DNA of 64,000 bases from Sophora flavescens (GCA_030762895.1 CM061067.1:54904200-54968199), one strand, 5' to 3'; positions 44,620 to 57,989 are shown, counted from the first letter of the stretch. The notes: generated by a model from the letters alone, not told the origin. Numbers and translations are program-made.

Positions 44620-45025
44620 GCTGGACTCACGAGTATAGTTTTATTGAGTATCAATAAATTTTTATTAAAAAATAAATATTAGAATACCTAGTATAAGTCA
44701 CTTAGTTCGTTGAAATTCACTAAATCACATTAAATAACTTAGATACTAAACCAAAATCAACAAAATACTACTTCCATGTAATAGTTATGAGTCATTTTCA
44801 TCACAGGGCCTGATCAACATATCTTTAAACTTCAAAATCCAATCCCATTGTCCTAACTAAAACCCTAGGTTACAGTTGAACGACCCAATTCAACATTATT
44901 TGTTTATTTTTTGAGATCACAATTCTATCCACACAACATCATCCACAAAACTTTCAAATTTAAGTTGTAATCATGCAAGTTTATTTCAGGTAACAATGAA
45001 ATTTATTTAAAACATAATACTGATA
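44620..45025 (-). mobile_element. possible Helitron body between the CACTA element and the MULE
   Basis: It begins with the second half of the terminal hairpin (GCTGGACTCACGAG). The remaining 400 bases are AT-rich and non-coding. The Helitron 5' end was not found and may lie beyond the MULE or be lost. Confidence 0.3.
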
Positions 45026-45027
45026 CA

Positions 45028-45290
45028 GAAATGCTAAATTGACACATTTTTTAGACATCTACGTTGACATCGTATAGCTACAGTGGCATTTTTGTAATTG
45101 TACTTGGTTACCAGGGGCAGTATCCTAACCCTTTGCAATTCCCTCTTCCCTCTGTGCCCGTTTTGAATCCCTTAGTTTCAGACTTTAGTTTTCTCGCCCC
45201 ACACCTTCAATCCTTCCATTCCCTCTTTCTAATCGGCTCTCAATCACCCAACAAACAAACTCTTGCTCACTCACTCTCCCAATCTGTTTA
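45028..45290 (+). repeat. left terminal inverted repeat of the MULE
   Basis: Shared blocks with the right end include ATTTTTGTAATTGTACTTGG, TAGTTTCAGACTTTAGTTTT and TCGGCTCTCAATCACCCAAC. Differences are few until about 45280. Confidence 0.86.
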
Positions 45291-45299
45291 CAAATTAGG

Positions 45300-45379
45300 A
45301 AGATAGTTAGGAGCAATTGTACTGGCTCTACGACAGTAATTGTGATAATAAAACTCAGGGTTTTACCTCACAGTAATTG

Positions 45380-45422
<43 letters not shown>

Positions 45423-45745
45423 GGTGCGGGGCAGGGCGGGTACTAAAGTACCCGCACCCATACCCTCTCGTTTTTGCGAGTAATTATCCAAACTTGAACC
45501 CATACTTATAAAGCGGGTATTTACCCTACCCGTTGTGGGTATTTTTTGCGAGTACCCATAGGGTAGGGTCCAAATTGCCATCCCTAGATGGTTATGTATG
45601 ATTAGGTTTTAAGTTTGTATTAGCTTTAATTATAATCATTAACCTAAGTTTGGTTGTAATTGTTTGCTGTAGCAAATATATAACTTTGGTTCTACATTGT
45701 CAGGTTAATGATGTAAATGAAAATCTATGTTATTATCAGTATCAG
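45300..45745. other. insertion-like segment in the MULE left end, with a TA microsatellite
   Basis: A (TA)n run covers 45385-45419. 45420-45595 reads like a common plant repeat of the GGGTACCCGCACCC and TTGCCATCCCTAG type; CGGGTACTAAAGTACCCG at 45438-45455 is a perfect palindrome. Not coding. Confidence 0.5.
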
Positions 45746-45800
45746 AAATGATAAATTGACACATTTTTTAGACATATATACTATTGACATCGTATAGCAT
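45744..45800 (+). repeat. second copy of the MULE terminal sequence, internal
   Basis: CAGAAATGATAAATTGACAC and ATTGACATCGTATAGC repeat the outermost 50 bases of the terminal repeat in the same orientation, with a few changes. Confidence 0.75.
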
Positions 45801-47449
45801 TGTAGCTTGTTAGTGTTTTGCGTTTCCTCCCCTCACGTGCTTCACTTTGCTACAGTTACACATTTCCCTCTTTTTTCATTAGGTCATTTACTGCCCCAGC
45901 TTTGTAAATGGCACCTCAACAATTTCCCTCTCTTTTCCTTTGTTCCTTTGCTACCCATGCTTGCTTTTCTGTTGCTGAAACTCTCCTCACGAGGGTGACG
46001 ACCTTGGCACTTGGTCTGTCAGCGAAGTGAGCTTCTTCCTTCAGAGGACATAGCAAAGTTACCTTCCCATTTCACCATAGCTTGTGATCAAATTCGTTTT
46101 CGCGCCTATCTGGTCTCTGCCTGTGTGCAGAAGTGACGAAAGAGGGAAGGAGGAGCAGAGCACAGAGAGAGGAGGGTTGTGAGTTCACCACTGTCTTGGT
46201 CTTCACAATTGAGCAGCAGGAGGGTGCGTGAGGTGTGAAATGGGTTCTCCATAGCAAAGGTAACTTTCTTCTTTCCTTTCAACCGAACTTTAGATCCTTT
46301 GATCTCCATTTTATGTCCTTTATATTGTAGAGTTATATAGAGTGGAAGTAATGGGTGAATGTTAGAAACCTCTTATTTTCCGCTGATGGAATAATGTTAT
46401 GATTTGTACTGTTTGGTAGTATGACAGTGTCAAATGCACTTTTTGGTTGAAAGTACTTGCCTTGTTCATGAAAGAAGGACTGATGATGCAATGATGGTTT
46501 TTATAATCCTGGTAAATTGATCTTATAACACTGTGCATCTCAAGTTAGTTGGAGGAGGATACTGTGTAATGGAAAGTATGATTGGAAAGCAGTTTTGGGT
46601 GGTTGTTTTCGCTGGTGTGGAAGATTTTCCAAGTTTGGTGGTTCATGTTTTACTTTACTATTTTATAGTTCCAGCCTTTGTGCTTTGTAGTTATAATGAT
46701 GAAGCTTAGTTTGTCAACATTAATCGATGACACTATGGCTATTATATGTTCCCCTAATCTATAATTGTGTGTTTGAATTTGAGGGCTTTAACTAAAACAC
46801 CAGAATCTGGGACACACTTATCAGACACATAATATTAATCAGCAGCAAGGTCAATGTGCATGTGTCATTGGTTTGTTGTTGCATTGTCTTCAAACTTGAA
46901 GTAGTTAGATGCAATAGGTAGATACTCAATACATGTGCAGTAACACCCTATACCTTCCACTGCTTTTCTGAACTCTACTCATTTCTTCTTTCTTGGGGAA
47001 GTGCACCTTTGCTTGATTTTAATTTGAGGACCATAGAGTTGTGTGTTTTTTTAGGTACATATCAATTCAGAGGTGTTATGCTACTCAGTCTTTGGAAAAA
47101 CATTGTTTTTACCTTTTCGATGTAATAAATTACTTGGTTTTTACTTAGTACTTCTGCTGTGATTTTGTTACTTCTAATTACTTTTGGTCCAGTTATATGT
47201 TATACTGAATATATTTAATAAACTAACATGTTATAAGTTATAATAATGCATTGTTAAGATTTTCTATATTAGGGAAGGTTAGCATGGTGCATACTCTAAC
47301 ATGCAGCTTAGTTGTGTGGGTTAAGGTGAATTTTAGTTTGTCAACATTAATTCATATGAGAAGCTAGTGAATCCATGATTGTTTTGTGACATTAATTATG
47401 AAAGATCTAATTTGTGCAGTTTTAGTATGGCATCCACAATTGGATATAC
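45801..47449. other. leader and intron region upstream of the MULE transposase
   Basis: 45800-46260 is pyrimidine-rich, promoter-like sequence. The remainder is T-rich with no coding frame longer than chance; a GTGCAG acceptor lies at 47414-47419, just before the transposase exon. Confidence 0.4.
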
Positions 47450-50400
47450 ATGGATACTTCAAATGATTATGTGGACTGTGGTGGTGGTGATAGCGAAGCA
47501 AATGGAGTTGACATTGTTAATGATGATCAAGAAAAGTGGGAGCCTGCAACAGGGATGTGCTTTTCTTCCATAGAGGATGTTAAATCATTTTATCGCGAGT
47601 ATGCTTTAAGAAAGGGTTTTGGTCGGAAGACTAGAACATCAAGAAAATGAGAGGATGGGCAGATTAGCTACTTAATTCTAGTATGTTCAAGAGAGGGGTC
47701 CCGAGTGTCGGAAATTCCTTGTACGTTGATAACACGTCTGACTAAGGTGAAGAATTGTCCGGCAAAAATTACTATTAAGTTGGGAAAAGATGGACTGTGG
47801 TACATTAATAAATTTGAACCCAACCATTCTCACGAGATTAGCCCTACAAAGGCAAGGTTGTTCAAGGCTAACAAGAAAATGAACCTCCACGTCAAAAGAA
47901 GAATCCAAATCAATGATGATGCAGGAGTGAGGATTAATAAGACTTTTCAGTCTCTCGTTAAAGATCGAGGAGGGCATTAGCATATACCCTTTTGTGAAAA
48001 AGACGTGAGAAATTACGTCAACAAAGAAAGGCGTGCGATTGGAAAGAAGGCGATGCTAAGGCCTTACTAAGATATTTTTCTCGAATGACGAAGCAAAATA
48101 AAGATTTCTTCTATGCCATAGATATGGATGATGATTTTCATGTCAGAAATGTGTTTTGGGCTGATGCAAGAAGTAGAGCTGCTTATGCATATTTTGGAGA
48201 TGTTTTGACGTTTGATACAACATATTTGACCAATAAGTATGACATGCCTTTTGCTGCATTTGTTGGTGTGAATCACCATGGTCAATCAACATTCCTTTGA
48301 TGTGGTCTGGTTTCTGCAGAAGACACAGAGTCATTTGTCCGGCTTTTCCAAACATGGCTTCATTCTATGGAGGGAAAAGCCCCTACGGGTATTGTCACTG
48401 ACCAATGTAAGGCTATACAAAATGCCATTGAGCTAGTCTTCCCTACAACTCGTCATAGGTGGTGTTTATGGCATATAATGAAAACAATTCGTGAAAAACT
48501 TAGCGGATATGGTGAATATAAGAAGATTAAGTCTGCAATGAAAGCAGTGGTTTATGATACAGTCACAACAGCTAATTTTAAAGATAGATGGAATTAGTTC
48601 GTTGACAAATTTGACCTTGGACATAATGACTGGTTGGACGGGTTGTACAAGGAACGTCATAGATGGGCACCAACCATGCTGAAGAAATATTTTTGGGCAG
48701 GTATGTGGTCGTGTGCAAACTTGGTCTGCCTTTTGTTTCAAATGCTTCTTAATTTTTAGAGACGGATGAATATTTTTGGATTTGATGCATCTGTTGCTAG
48801 CTTGCTTTTATGAGTTATCCACTTCATCAGCAGCCATGGTGATTTTATGAGATTGTGATGTTTTATTTTGGGTAGTGACTGGTGTTGAATATTTATAAAC
48901 AAGGCATTGGCTTTTTTGTGCATTATTGTTGTTCCTTATAATGTATGATACTCAATACTTGGCTACTATATGTCATCTACTTTCTCGTTTTCACACTTAA
49001 AGTCTTTCTTGTTGTGTAGGTAGAAAATGAGTAGCTGAAAGATAAATAAAAAAAGTTAGAACTTATTCTCATTCAGTGTTATATCCCAGATTAAGTTAGT
49101 TAGATGCATTTTCCACCTTCTCATACTTTTTGTTAAAGCAAGCCGTGTAATGTCCATGGTTATCATAATTGGTTAATTGTTTCTCACTTGTATGAACTTG
49201 GGCAGGTATGTCAACAACGCAGCGAAGCAGCATACATGCATTCTTTGATGGGTATATAAATTCAACAACAAGTCCGAATTAATTTGTAAAGCAGTCTAAT
49301 AATGCTCTCAAGAGTATAGCCGAAAAGGAGTTTCAAGCTGATTTTCAATGCATGGATACAACAATTCCCTGCGGTTCAAACTCGTCAATTGAAAATCAAT
49401 TCCAATGTGAGTATACTCATGCCAAGTTTAAGGAGGTTCAGACCGAGTTTAGATCAAAGATTAATTGTGCGTATTCTTTGAAGACCATGGATGGTTGCCT
49501 TGCCACTTATCATGTGTTGGAGGAGGTCCTAGTTGGTGATAGAACAAAAGAATGTATATATATGGTTGTGTTTAATCGTGAGAACCATGAAGTCTGTTGT
49601 GAATGTTCGTTGTTTGAGTTTAGAGGCATTTTGTGTCGCCATGTGCTTTGTGTGTGTACTCATGAGAGGCTTAAAAATGTGCCAGATAAGTATGTTTTAG
49701 CAAGATGGAAGAAAAATATTAAAAGGAAATATTCATATATTAAGAGCAGCTACTGTGTGACAGAATTAAAGCCACAAATGGAAAGATTTGACAAATTGTG
49801 CAAGCATTTCTATGAGGTTGCTGAAGTATCTGCAGAGTCTGAAGTTGCAATTAAGGCACTCCATGAAAGGCTACATGAGTTTAGTTCTAATTTTCCCACC
49901 ATGGATGCTGCAATGCGGGATGTTAACAAAAGTCCCATTGCTGACTCAAATCCAAACAATGCTCCCCACATTTGCAGTCCATTGCGTGTCAAACGTAAGG
50001 GACGACCTCGTTCAAATAGAAAAATAGGGGTAGTTGAAAAAGTTGTAAAAAGGGCGAAGAAGCAGTCACAACATACCGAAGACAAAGAGACTACCAAGGT
50101 ATTTTTTTTCCTCCAGAAATTCTGTATTAACCATATACACCACATGATTAATGAGTAATTTGAACCTTCTTAACCAAAATCCAATGAACATGTAAGTTTC
50201 AACAACAACATTTCTAAAATGTGCAGGAGGCAAACAATGAAATGGTGGGTAATCACAGTGGAAACAACATCCTTGTAGAATCATCTTTTGACATTGTCAC
50301 CAGTGGTGAATTGTTGGATACAAGCACTATGGTTTGTGTCCAATATCAGATTGTGTTTAACGTGTAGACTTTGTTTTATTATGTGTTGTCGGTTAAATTT

Positions 50401-50777
50401 TAGCAATTTGAAGGATTTGTACCCCGTGATCTATACTTTCTACAAAATTCATGTGCCTTTTGTGGACAATGAAATGAAAATTTATGTTGATTGGTTTATT
50501 ATTTTTTTATACAGTCAATGTCCATTTTTGAAGACAGTTGTTGTGTTCTTCAAAATCCAACAGTTTCAATCCCTGTATTTAAGGGTTTAGAAGACGTTAC
50601 TCTGAATACACAGGTATGTAAATTGTGGGTCAATTATATAGTTAAGGACTCCATTATTTTATTTTCTTATATGGTGTTGTCCAGGTTGGAGCCAGTATAT
50701 CGTTCGTGGGCCTTTTGACAACGTCTGATGTTGACTTCATGGGGTGTTCGCAGTTCACTACAAATTTGGATGATTAG
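47450..50777 (+). pseudogene. FAR1/MULE transposase, broken
   Basis: Three family domains occur in order. The FAR1 DNA-binding domain (47560-47960) has SFYREYALRKGFGRKTRTS, then CPAKITIKL and WYINKFEPNHSHE. The MULE transposase core (48020-48600) has VFWADARSRAAYAYFGDVLT followed by FDTTY, then GIVTDQCKAIQNAI and RWCLWHIMK; the Asp of FDTTY and of VTDQC fit the catalytic acidic residues. The SWIM zinc finger (49620-49680) is CECSLFEFRGILCRHVLCV. An intron runs from about 48703 to 49205. Stops lie at 47648, 47978, 48298, 48596 and 49280, with at least one frameshift near 48045. The tail is basic (RVKRKGRPRSNRKIG) and may reach the TAG at 50777 through further exons. The gene cannot work, but its relatives include FHY3 and FAR1. 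Confidence 0.87.
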
Positions 50778-51213
50778 ACACATTTTGGATTTTAGTTGTC
50801 TTCACTAATGATATGTGGTTTTTGGTATATGGTTGTCGGTTGATGCTATGGTTTTCATTAGTCCTGGACTATGGTACTAAACTTTATGTACAATTTTTAG
50901 TGTTTAACGCTTTACCATTGGTTGTGCAGGTTGGTCGGGTGCCATACTTTTGTCGGTTTTTTGTATGACATGGTTGCAGCACAATGAACCATTATCTTGT
51001 AAAGGCTTTATGTTCATTTTTTGATGTGCATAACATGTAATATATGTATATGAACATTTACTATGTGTATGTAGTTAAATACAAGTTGGTTGGGTGCAAC
51101 CCAATGCGTGTCAGATTTTTCTATCATATGTTTGAATGACAAAACCACCACTTGTTCTGTACATACTTAGACAATCCTATGTAAATGATCATGTATAAAT
51201 GTCAATGGAAATG

Positions 51214-51216
<3 letters not shown>
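50778..51216. other. 3' flank of the MULE transposase gene
   Basis: No coding signal; two similar phrases (GGTTGGTCGGGTGC and GTTGGTTGGGTGC) lie about 150 bases apart. Confidence 0.45.

Positions 51217-51260
<44 letters not shown>
51217..51260. repeat. (AT)n microsatellite
   Basis: About 22 AT units lie directly before the minisatellite. Confidence 0.95.
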
Positions 51261-51262
<2 letters not shown>

Positions 51263-52745
51263 GGTGAATGTCTTCAATTATCTTGTGAATGACTTATTCC
51301 TGGATAATTAAGCCAAGGGTTGAATGCCTTTTAATTATCTGGTGAATGTAGTTCATTTATCTGGTGAACGCCTCTAATTATCTGGTGAATGTCTGCAATT
51401 ATCTGGTGAATGACATGTATCATGGATACCCTTTTAATTATCTGGTGAATATAGTTGAATTATCTGGTGAATGCCTTCTATTATCTGGTGAATGACACAG
51501 ATATTACATGGATACTTAAGCCAAGTATTGAACGCCTTTTAATTATCTGGTGAATGCCTTCATTTCTCTGGTGAATGACTTATTACTGGATTATTAGGAC
51601 AAGTGTTGAATGTCTTTTAATTATATGGTGAATGTAGTTTATTTATTTGGTGAATGTAGTTGAATTATCTGGTGAATGCCTTCAATTATCTGGTGAATGA
51701 CACATATATTACATGGATACTTAAGCCAAGCATTGAACGCCTTTTAATTATCTGGTGAATGTAGTTGATTTATATGGTGAATTCCTTCAATTATCTAGTG
51801 AATGACACATATATTACATGGATACTTAAGCCAAGTATTGAACGCCTTTTAATTATCTGGTTAATGTAGTTGATTTATCTGGTGAATTCCTTCAATTATC
51901 TGCTGAATACCTTCACCTATGGGCTGAATGCCTATACTAAAACAAAGTTTTGGATGCATTTGATTATCTGGTGAACGTAGTTCACTTATTTGATAAATAC
52001 CTTCAATTATGTGGTGAATGCCAATACTAAAACCAAGTTTTGGATGTCTTTGATTATCTGGTGAATGTAGTTCACTTATCTGGTGAATGCCTTCAATTAT
52101 CTGGTGAATGCCTATACTAAAACCAAGTTTTGGATGCCTTAGATTATTTGGTGAATGTAGTTCATTTATCTAGTGAATTCCTTCAATTATCTGGTGAATG
52201 TCTATAAAACCAAGTTTTGGATGCCTTTGAACGTAGTTCACTTATCTGGTGAATGGCATCAATTCATTGATACTAAAACCAAGTTTTGAATGCCTTAGAT
52301 TATCTGATGAATGTAGTTCACTTATCTGGTGAATGCCTTTATTTATCCGGTGAATGTCAATACTAAAAGTTTTGGATGCCTTTGATTATCTGGTGAACGT
52401 AGTTCACTTATCTGGTGAATGCCTTCAATTATCTAGTGAATGCCTATGCTAAAACCAAGTTTTGGATGCCTTAGATTATCTGATGAATGTAGTTCCCTTA
52501 TCTGGTGAATGTCTTCAATTATCTGGGGAATGCAAATACTAAAACCAAGTTTTTGATGCCTTTGATTATCTGGTGAACGTAGTTCACTTATCTGGTGAAT
52601 GCCTTCAATTATGTGGTGAATGTCATCAATTCATTGATACTAAAACAAAGTTTTTGATGCCTTTAATTATCTGGTGAACGTAGTTCGCTTATCTGGTGGA
52701 TGCCTTCAATTATTTGGTGAATGCTTTAAATTATTTGGTAAATGA
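51261..52745. repeat. 21-base minisatellite with a higher-order unit
   Basis: The basic unit is AATTATCTGGTGAATGCCTT followed by C, present some 60 times with variants. From about 51900 a larger unit of around 90-110 bases appears, made of several basic units plus a spacer that reads ACTAAAACCAAGTTTTGGATG; it recurs about eight times. Unit lengths vary, so no long reading frame results. The array sits between the 3' ends of two convergent genes. Confidence 0.92.
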
Positions 52746-53458
52746 CGTATCTTACCACCAAGTCTTGGAGCAAATCAGTTATGTCGTGACTGAACTTCAC
52801 TTATCTGTTTCGTTATCTATTTAATGACTTATCCTAACACTTAAATTAGTTTCACACAACCATGTAAATAATGTCAAACCTGTTAGCAATGTCGTAAGAT
52901 ATATTACACAATAGTTAATATCTATTTTAAAGCTGATCATATAATCCAAGCTTACCAATTCGAGAAATTACATACTACTCCTAAATTACAAAACAACAAT
53001 GTACATATCAAGTTTTCATGTTCGAATATACAAATAAAAAACTATTCCTTTGTTGTCTTATCCTTTCTCATGTATGACTTGGTATATGGGGGATCAAGTC
53101 TAGAAGATTGCTTGCGCATCCTATGGTTACCTTTCACCCTTCTTGCTATGTTTGACCCACCCTCCGGAGCACCCTCCGCATTATGTTCACCTACAAACAA
53201 CAGTCACAATGGTAGATGGTAAGTAGGCTTTATTTTTAATACAATGGTACTTTTTCATTGTGAACATGCAAATCATTACACACAAACGGGCACTTCAATT
53301 GGTGCTTCATTTGGTGCACCCATCGCTACTACCGGAGGATCTACAATAGCATCATCGACCTCCATCCGAGGAGAAATTGGCATTTCTACACCTGCATATA
53401 AAATGATTCTCAATGTGCTTTCACCAAGCAAACCACAAACACAAAGCAGGCAACTAAC
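52746..53458. other. spacer between minisatellite and plant-mobile-domain-like gene
   Basis: AT-rich to about 53040. The segment 53040-53440 may contain further 3' exons of the minus-strand gene, since it reads as charged and Ser/Thr-rich pieces, but no domain is visible. Confidence 0.35.
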
Positions 53459-54742
53459 GCTGATTTAGTAACCACGCACCCATTTGAACACCTGAAGACC
53501 CTACACCACCCATGTCAGCATAAATATCCGCTAGGGGAGTTTGGTGAAGAGGGGATGCATCTTGTCCACCAAAAGTGGAACATCCCACATACTCATTGAC
53601 TGGGGCTATGTTTGATCGGTGACGAGTGGGACCATCTTTCAAAATGGCAACATCCACCTCTAGAGCCAAGATCCTCTCTTGTTGCTCCCTAATTTTATGT
53701 TCGTGCTCCCGAAGCGTCGCCAATACTTTTTGATATTCATCAACAGGTACATATTGGTGTTGTTGGCCCCCCCATAATGCATCCCGGACAATGGGTAGTT
53801 GGAGCTCAGCAACTGTTGCTATTAAAGCAACCGTTACCTGCAAACATCAGAATCACATCAACTGAACATTGCGTATATCAATTTTCAACATATTACAGAA
53901 AATATGGTATGGTTGGTACCCTTGTATTCATGAATGCTTCCTTCATTCTCTTCTTTCTCAATGTAACAATTGGGCAGTTCAAAAACCGTGGGAAAGGGTG
54001 CTCGAGAGGAGTGCTAGGTGCATAGCCAATCGAGATATGGTTCATTGCCCAGATCTACCAAAAAAGATTGACATCATTAGTAGCAGTAAAAAAATTTTAA
54101 CAAATCATTAGATGGTGATATAACATATGCAAAAATACATACCTGTAGGATGGGTGCACAGCCACATAGATGTATTTCATGGTCATTTGACCCTTCGCCA
54201 CTGACAATGTGAGCTCTACTCAAACTCGCAACCAAGAATTCATGAACTGCACATGCCCAATTGAAGCTATGGCTGGCATCCAGGTCAACCAGCAGCCAGG
54301 CATAATCTGTGAAGACCAACTTGCCTATCCTCGCAAAGTAAAAGACTCCGAAATCAAGTAGTATACATACCCTACAAAAATCCCCCACATTACGCTAAAT
54401 GGCGGGCATGTTGTCAAGTATAGCCTCTACGGTTATATCAGCCCCCTCAAAAATAGACAGTGTATAGCACTGCCCATCAGCTGCACCCACCACAGGTTCA
54501 TCTGTGGCTGGAAGTCCCAGAGCTACGCATACATCAGCAGGGGTAAAAGGGATCGGCGTACCCCTAACATTGAATGCTCGACAACCCTCATCCCACCTCC
54601 TCACAAGCTCCCACAATATGACGCTTGAAATATTAGGTTCCTTAATCATTTTACTAACCCATTTGAATGGGGTCGTATCCAACAAAGCATGAAATAAATC
54701 AAGATTCTTGACATACAAGCATGCCTCATACGAACCTTCCAA
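53459..54742 (-). pseudogene. plant-mobile-domain-like gene carried by the MULE
   Basis: Coding pieces on the minus strand are 54742-54395, 54388 to about 54140, about 54060 to 53880 and 53837-53459. They encode WVSKMIKEPNISSVILWELV, FNVRGTPIPFTPADVCVALG with LPATDEPV, then FNWACAVHEFLVASLSRAH and LCGCAPILQ, in the order seen in plant mobile domain or DUF1985-type proteins of MULEs. The last piece has a coiled coil (LATLREHEHKIREQQERILA). A TAG at 54397-54395 breaks the frame. Its role in transposition is unknown. The family call is from pattern only and could be wrong between these two related groups. Confidence 0.55.
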
Positions 54743-54999
54743 GTATCATTACATGAAAGTTCAGTTGATTGTAAATACATTGCACACGAGTAAATACAAA
54801 TACAAAAGAAGTTTCTTTACATTAATATCTATTGATCCAGCCATTTTTCTTTGCTTTTTGTTTACCTATTTATAGACGATCCAACACATGATAAGTTAGA
54901 ATCACGTTAAAATCTTTTGTACTCACTGCAATTGTTTTTCTAAGTTAATTATATGGTACATATAGAAATCATCTCATAAGGAATGGTAGAGACAAAGTC
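54743..54999. other. no gene recognised
   Basis: AT-rich sequence upstream of the minus-strand gene; could contain its promoter. Confidence 0.4.
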
Positions 55000-55861
55000 A
55001 TGACAAACTAAAATTATATCGGGCCTAAGAAAAATCAAAACTTTGATGCAAACAAAATGCTTCAAAGATAAATTACAAGAAGCTAGAACTAACATTTATA
55101 CACACATGTTTTGAGTATGAAAGAGAATTAATATCTGGTGGAAGAGTAAATAGATGCAAGGGCACCAGAACATTTAGTTAGAGGATCAATGAGCATGAAT
55201 ACAAGTGTTGGTGGAACCTCCTGTGAATTTTCTTATTTTAGGACAGATTTTGCATAACTATGCAGAATGTGAACCATAACTATGAAGAATGTGAACCTAA
55301 GTATGAATATTGTTAACCTGGGAAAGTGTGGAATTAGTTTTTGGGAAAGTTAAGCACCTAGTTCATGAGTTTACTTTGAAATTACCTTGAACTCAAACCT
55401 TTAGTCAATTGATACGAAATATGTATAGTCATGACAAACTAAAATTATATCGGGCCTAAGAAAAATCAAAACTTTGATGCAAACAAAATGCTTCAAAGAT
55501 AAATTACAAGAAGCTAGAACTAACATTTATACACACATGTTTTGAGTATGAAAGAGAATTAATATCTGGTGGAAGAGTAAATAGATGCAAGGGCACCAGA
55601 ACATTTAGTTAGAGGATCAATGAGCATGAATACAAGTGTTGGTGGAACCTCCTGTGAATTTTCTTATTTTAGGACAGATTTTGCATAACTATGCAGAATG
55701 TGAACCATAACTATGAAGAATGTGAACCTAAGTATGAATATTGTTAACCTGGGAAAGTGTGGAATTAGTTTTTGGGAAAGTTAAGCACCTAGTTCATGAG
55801 TTTACTTTGAAATTACCTTGAACTCAAACCTTTAGTCAATTGATACGAAATATGTATAGTC
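55000..55861. repeat. 431-base tandem duplication, two copies that look identical
   Basis: 55000-55430 is repeated at 55431-55861 with no difference found by eye. Both copies end GATACGAAATATGTATAGTC and start ATGACAAACTAAAATTATAT. The flanking TCA at the first copy start suggests a short homology at the junction. Non-coding. Confidence 0.93.
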
Positions 55862-57989
55862 AAACTCAAATATCTATTCTTGCTACCACAAAACTCAGAA
55901 ATATCATAAGAAATATCTTCGCCAAATCTTAGGGCCAAACTATGAGCATAGCCTATAATGAACTCGTAATACAAAGTAGCAAAATATTATTTAAGGCCTT
56001 ACTTCAATGCGGCATAACTCCCAAACTAAAATATATTTTGGTACAGGGTTTTTTGCTGCAATTTCCATTTGCCACACCCTAGGTGCACGCCCAAAATCAA
56101 CTTATTTAGACAACAATAGCTTAGATTGAACCCCTAGACCCCAAATTCATGACTTTAAGGATTAAATGAGTAGCTTAAAGGGTCAAATCTCAAGTATGAT
56201 GTAGAAACTCCCTAAACCCTTCACCAATAGTCCATAAAAATGAAAATAAATTTGGATGCATAGGGGGTAAACCAATATAAGCATTAGAACTCAGAATTGC
56301 CCTATAGGTTCCAACTTGAAGCTAATTTAAGCCGAAAAGAGGGTAAAATGGTACCACTCTCAAACCATAAGGAGTTTTTGAATGAAACTTTTTTTCCATA
56401 GTTTTCATTGCCTTCAATTAGGACCGTATACCAAAAACCAAGTCAAATGGTTTAGCATAACTCGAATTAGTCCCCCCAAAGTGTCAAACACACAAGTATT
56501 GGCCTAAAACCTAGATATCGGTAACAAGTGTAGCTAGGAATTGAATCTAACTTTGGAATTTGGTACACAATATTGCTATGGTAAAAGGATGCTCCATGTA
56601 AAAAATTAGATTGAATGGGATTGAGGAACTTGATTTGCCCTATAAGTGCCAAAAAGTAAGCTAATAGTCTCCAAAAGTGGGGTTTGAGTATTGATGCCAT
56701 TTTTTTGCAACAAAATGAGGCTAGATATTTTGAAAATAGATTTTATATCCTAAAATGATATAGTATACCAATTTCCAAGTTAAACGCATGAGTGCAACTC
56801 CATTTGGATCTCTATAACCAAATGTGTCAAATTATGTTTCCAAAAATTGATTCACTAAAGAGAACACAGGATATGTTTGATTCACCAAAGAGAACACAGT
56901 AGGAACCTAAGCCGATTTAAAGGAGAACAACAACAGGACATCATATGTATATGATCGTTCTTCATGTAACTATTGGGCAGGAACCTAAGCCGCTTTAAAA
57001 GAGATCAACAACAGGACAATAGCTAAGGCATAAACATAAAGATTTGGGTTTCAATATTATCTGACAATAGCTGAGGCATAGACATGAAGACTTGGGTTCC
57101 AATATTATTGGAAAATATTATAAACAACAGAAAATGTTTGTCACCCCCGTCTAATTATAAATAAAAAAAATGCCTCTCATGGTACAAGATCCTACGACTT
57201 ATTTGTTCTTCCTCAATCTCTTCCCTCACAATGTATTAATTTTATCAAGCAAAAATGTGTGATGGAATTATATCCCATGGTCCATTACTTACTTCAAACT
57301 ACAACTAGCATTGTTTTACAGGAAACAAATCATATCATATATTCATCAACTATTTCTTTCCTTTTCTTACATTGCAAAAAAGAACTAACTGAATTTAAAG
57401 CCAACAATAACTTTCTTCTTTCATTGATTATGGATCCATCCTTCTTCCCCCATTTACCAAGACACATTCATCATATATCAGCAAAATAAGAACCTATATT
57501 TACCAGCCTCCCATATTTATCAGCAAATAAGAACAAGACACATTCATTATTTTCAACCCTACATTTACCAACCTATCATTTTCCACTCAACGCAAGCATA
57601 CCAAAATAAGAAGCACTTCCTCTTTTCATCATATATCAGCAACAAAATAACCACAAGGACATAATTAAAGCCTCAAGCGATAAAGCCATGAAAGAAATAG
57701 TAAATAAACAATGTGAATAGCAAATAAACCTTAAAAACAACATAAATAGCAAATAAACCCTAGGGATAATAGACAAAGCTTACCTAGCTATAGCTTCAGC
57801 ACTGCCCAAGGGATGAGAGCGTCACCCAAATCTTCACGAGGGATGGTTGTGTCTTCAAAATCGTCTTCAACGCCATTCTCCTTCCCTCACGTGCAGATTG
57901 CAACTTTTTGTTGGGTTATGCGAGTTGGGTAATGAGAGCAAGTCGAAGATAGAACAGAGAAGGGGAAGTGAAGCACTGATGCCGATTGG
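55862..57989. other. MULE interior without recognised gene
   Basis: The sequence is AT-rich and non-repetitive except near 56880-57110, where GAACCTAAGCCG-type phrases and AACAACAGGACA recur. 57140-57780 has many ACATTCATCATATATCAGCA-like phrases. It could be intron or untranslated sequence of the minus-strand gene. Confidence 0.4.

Noticed and set aside
45064..45306. Frame in the MULE left terminal repeat, repeated at 57887-58135
   Set aside because: Same terminal-repeat sequence read twice; Ser/Pro/Leu-rich translation of a pyrimidine tract.
51261..52745. Heptapeptide repeat NYLVNAF encoded by the 21-base minisatellite unit
   Set aside because: Unit lengths vary and break the frame; no long reading frame is present.
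51261..52745. CRISPR-like array
   Set aside because: Spacers are themselves repeats and the setting is a plant transposon.
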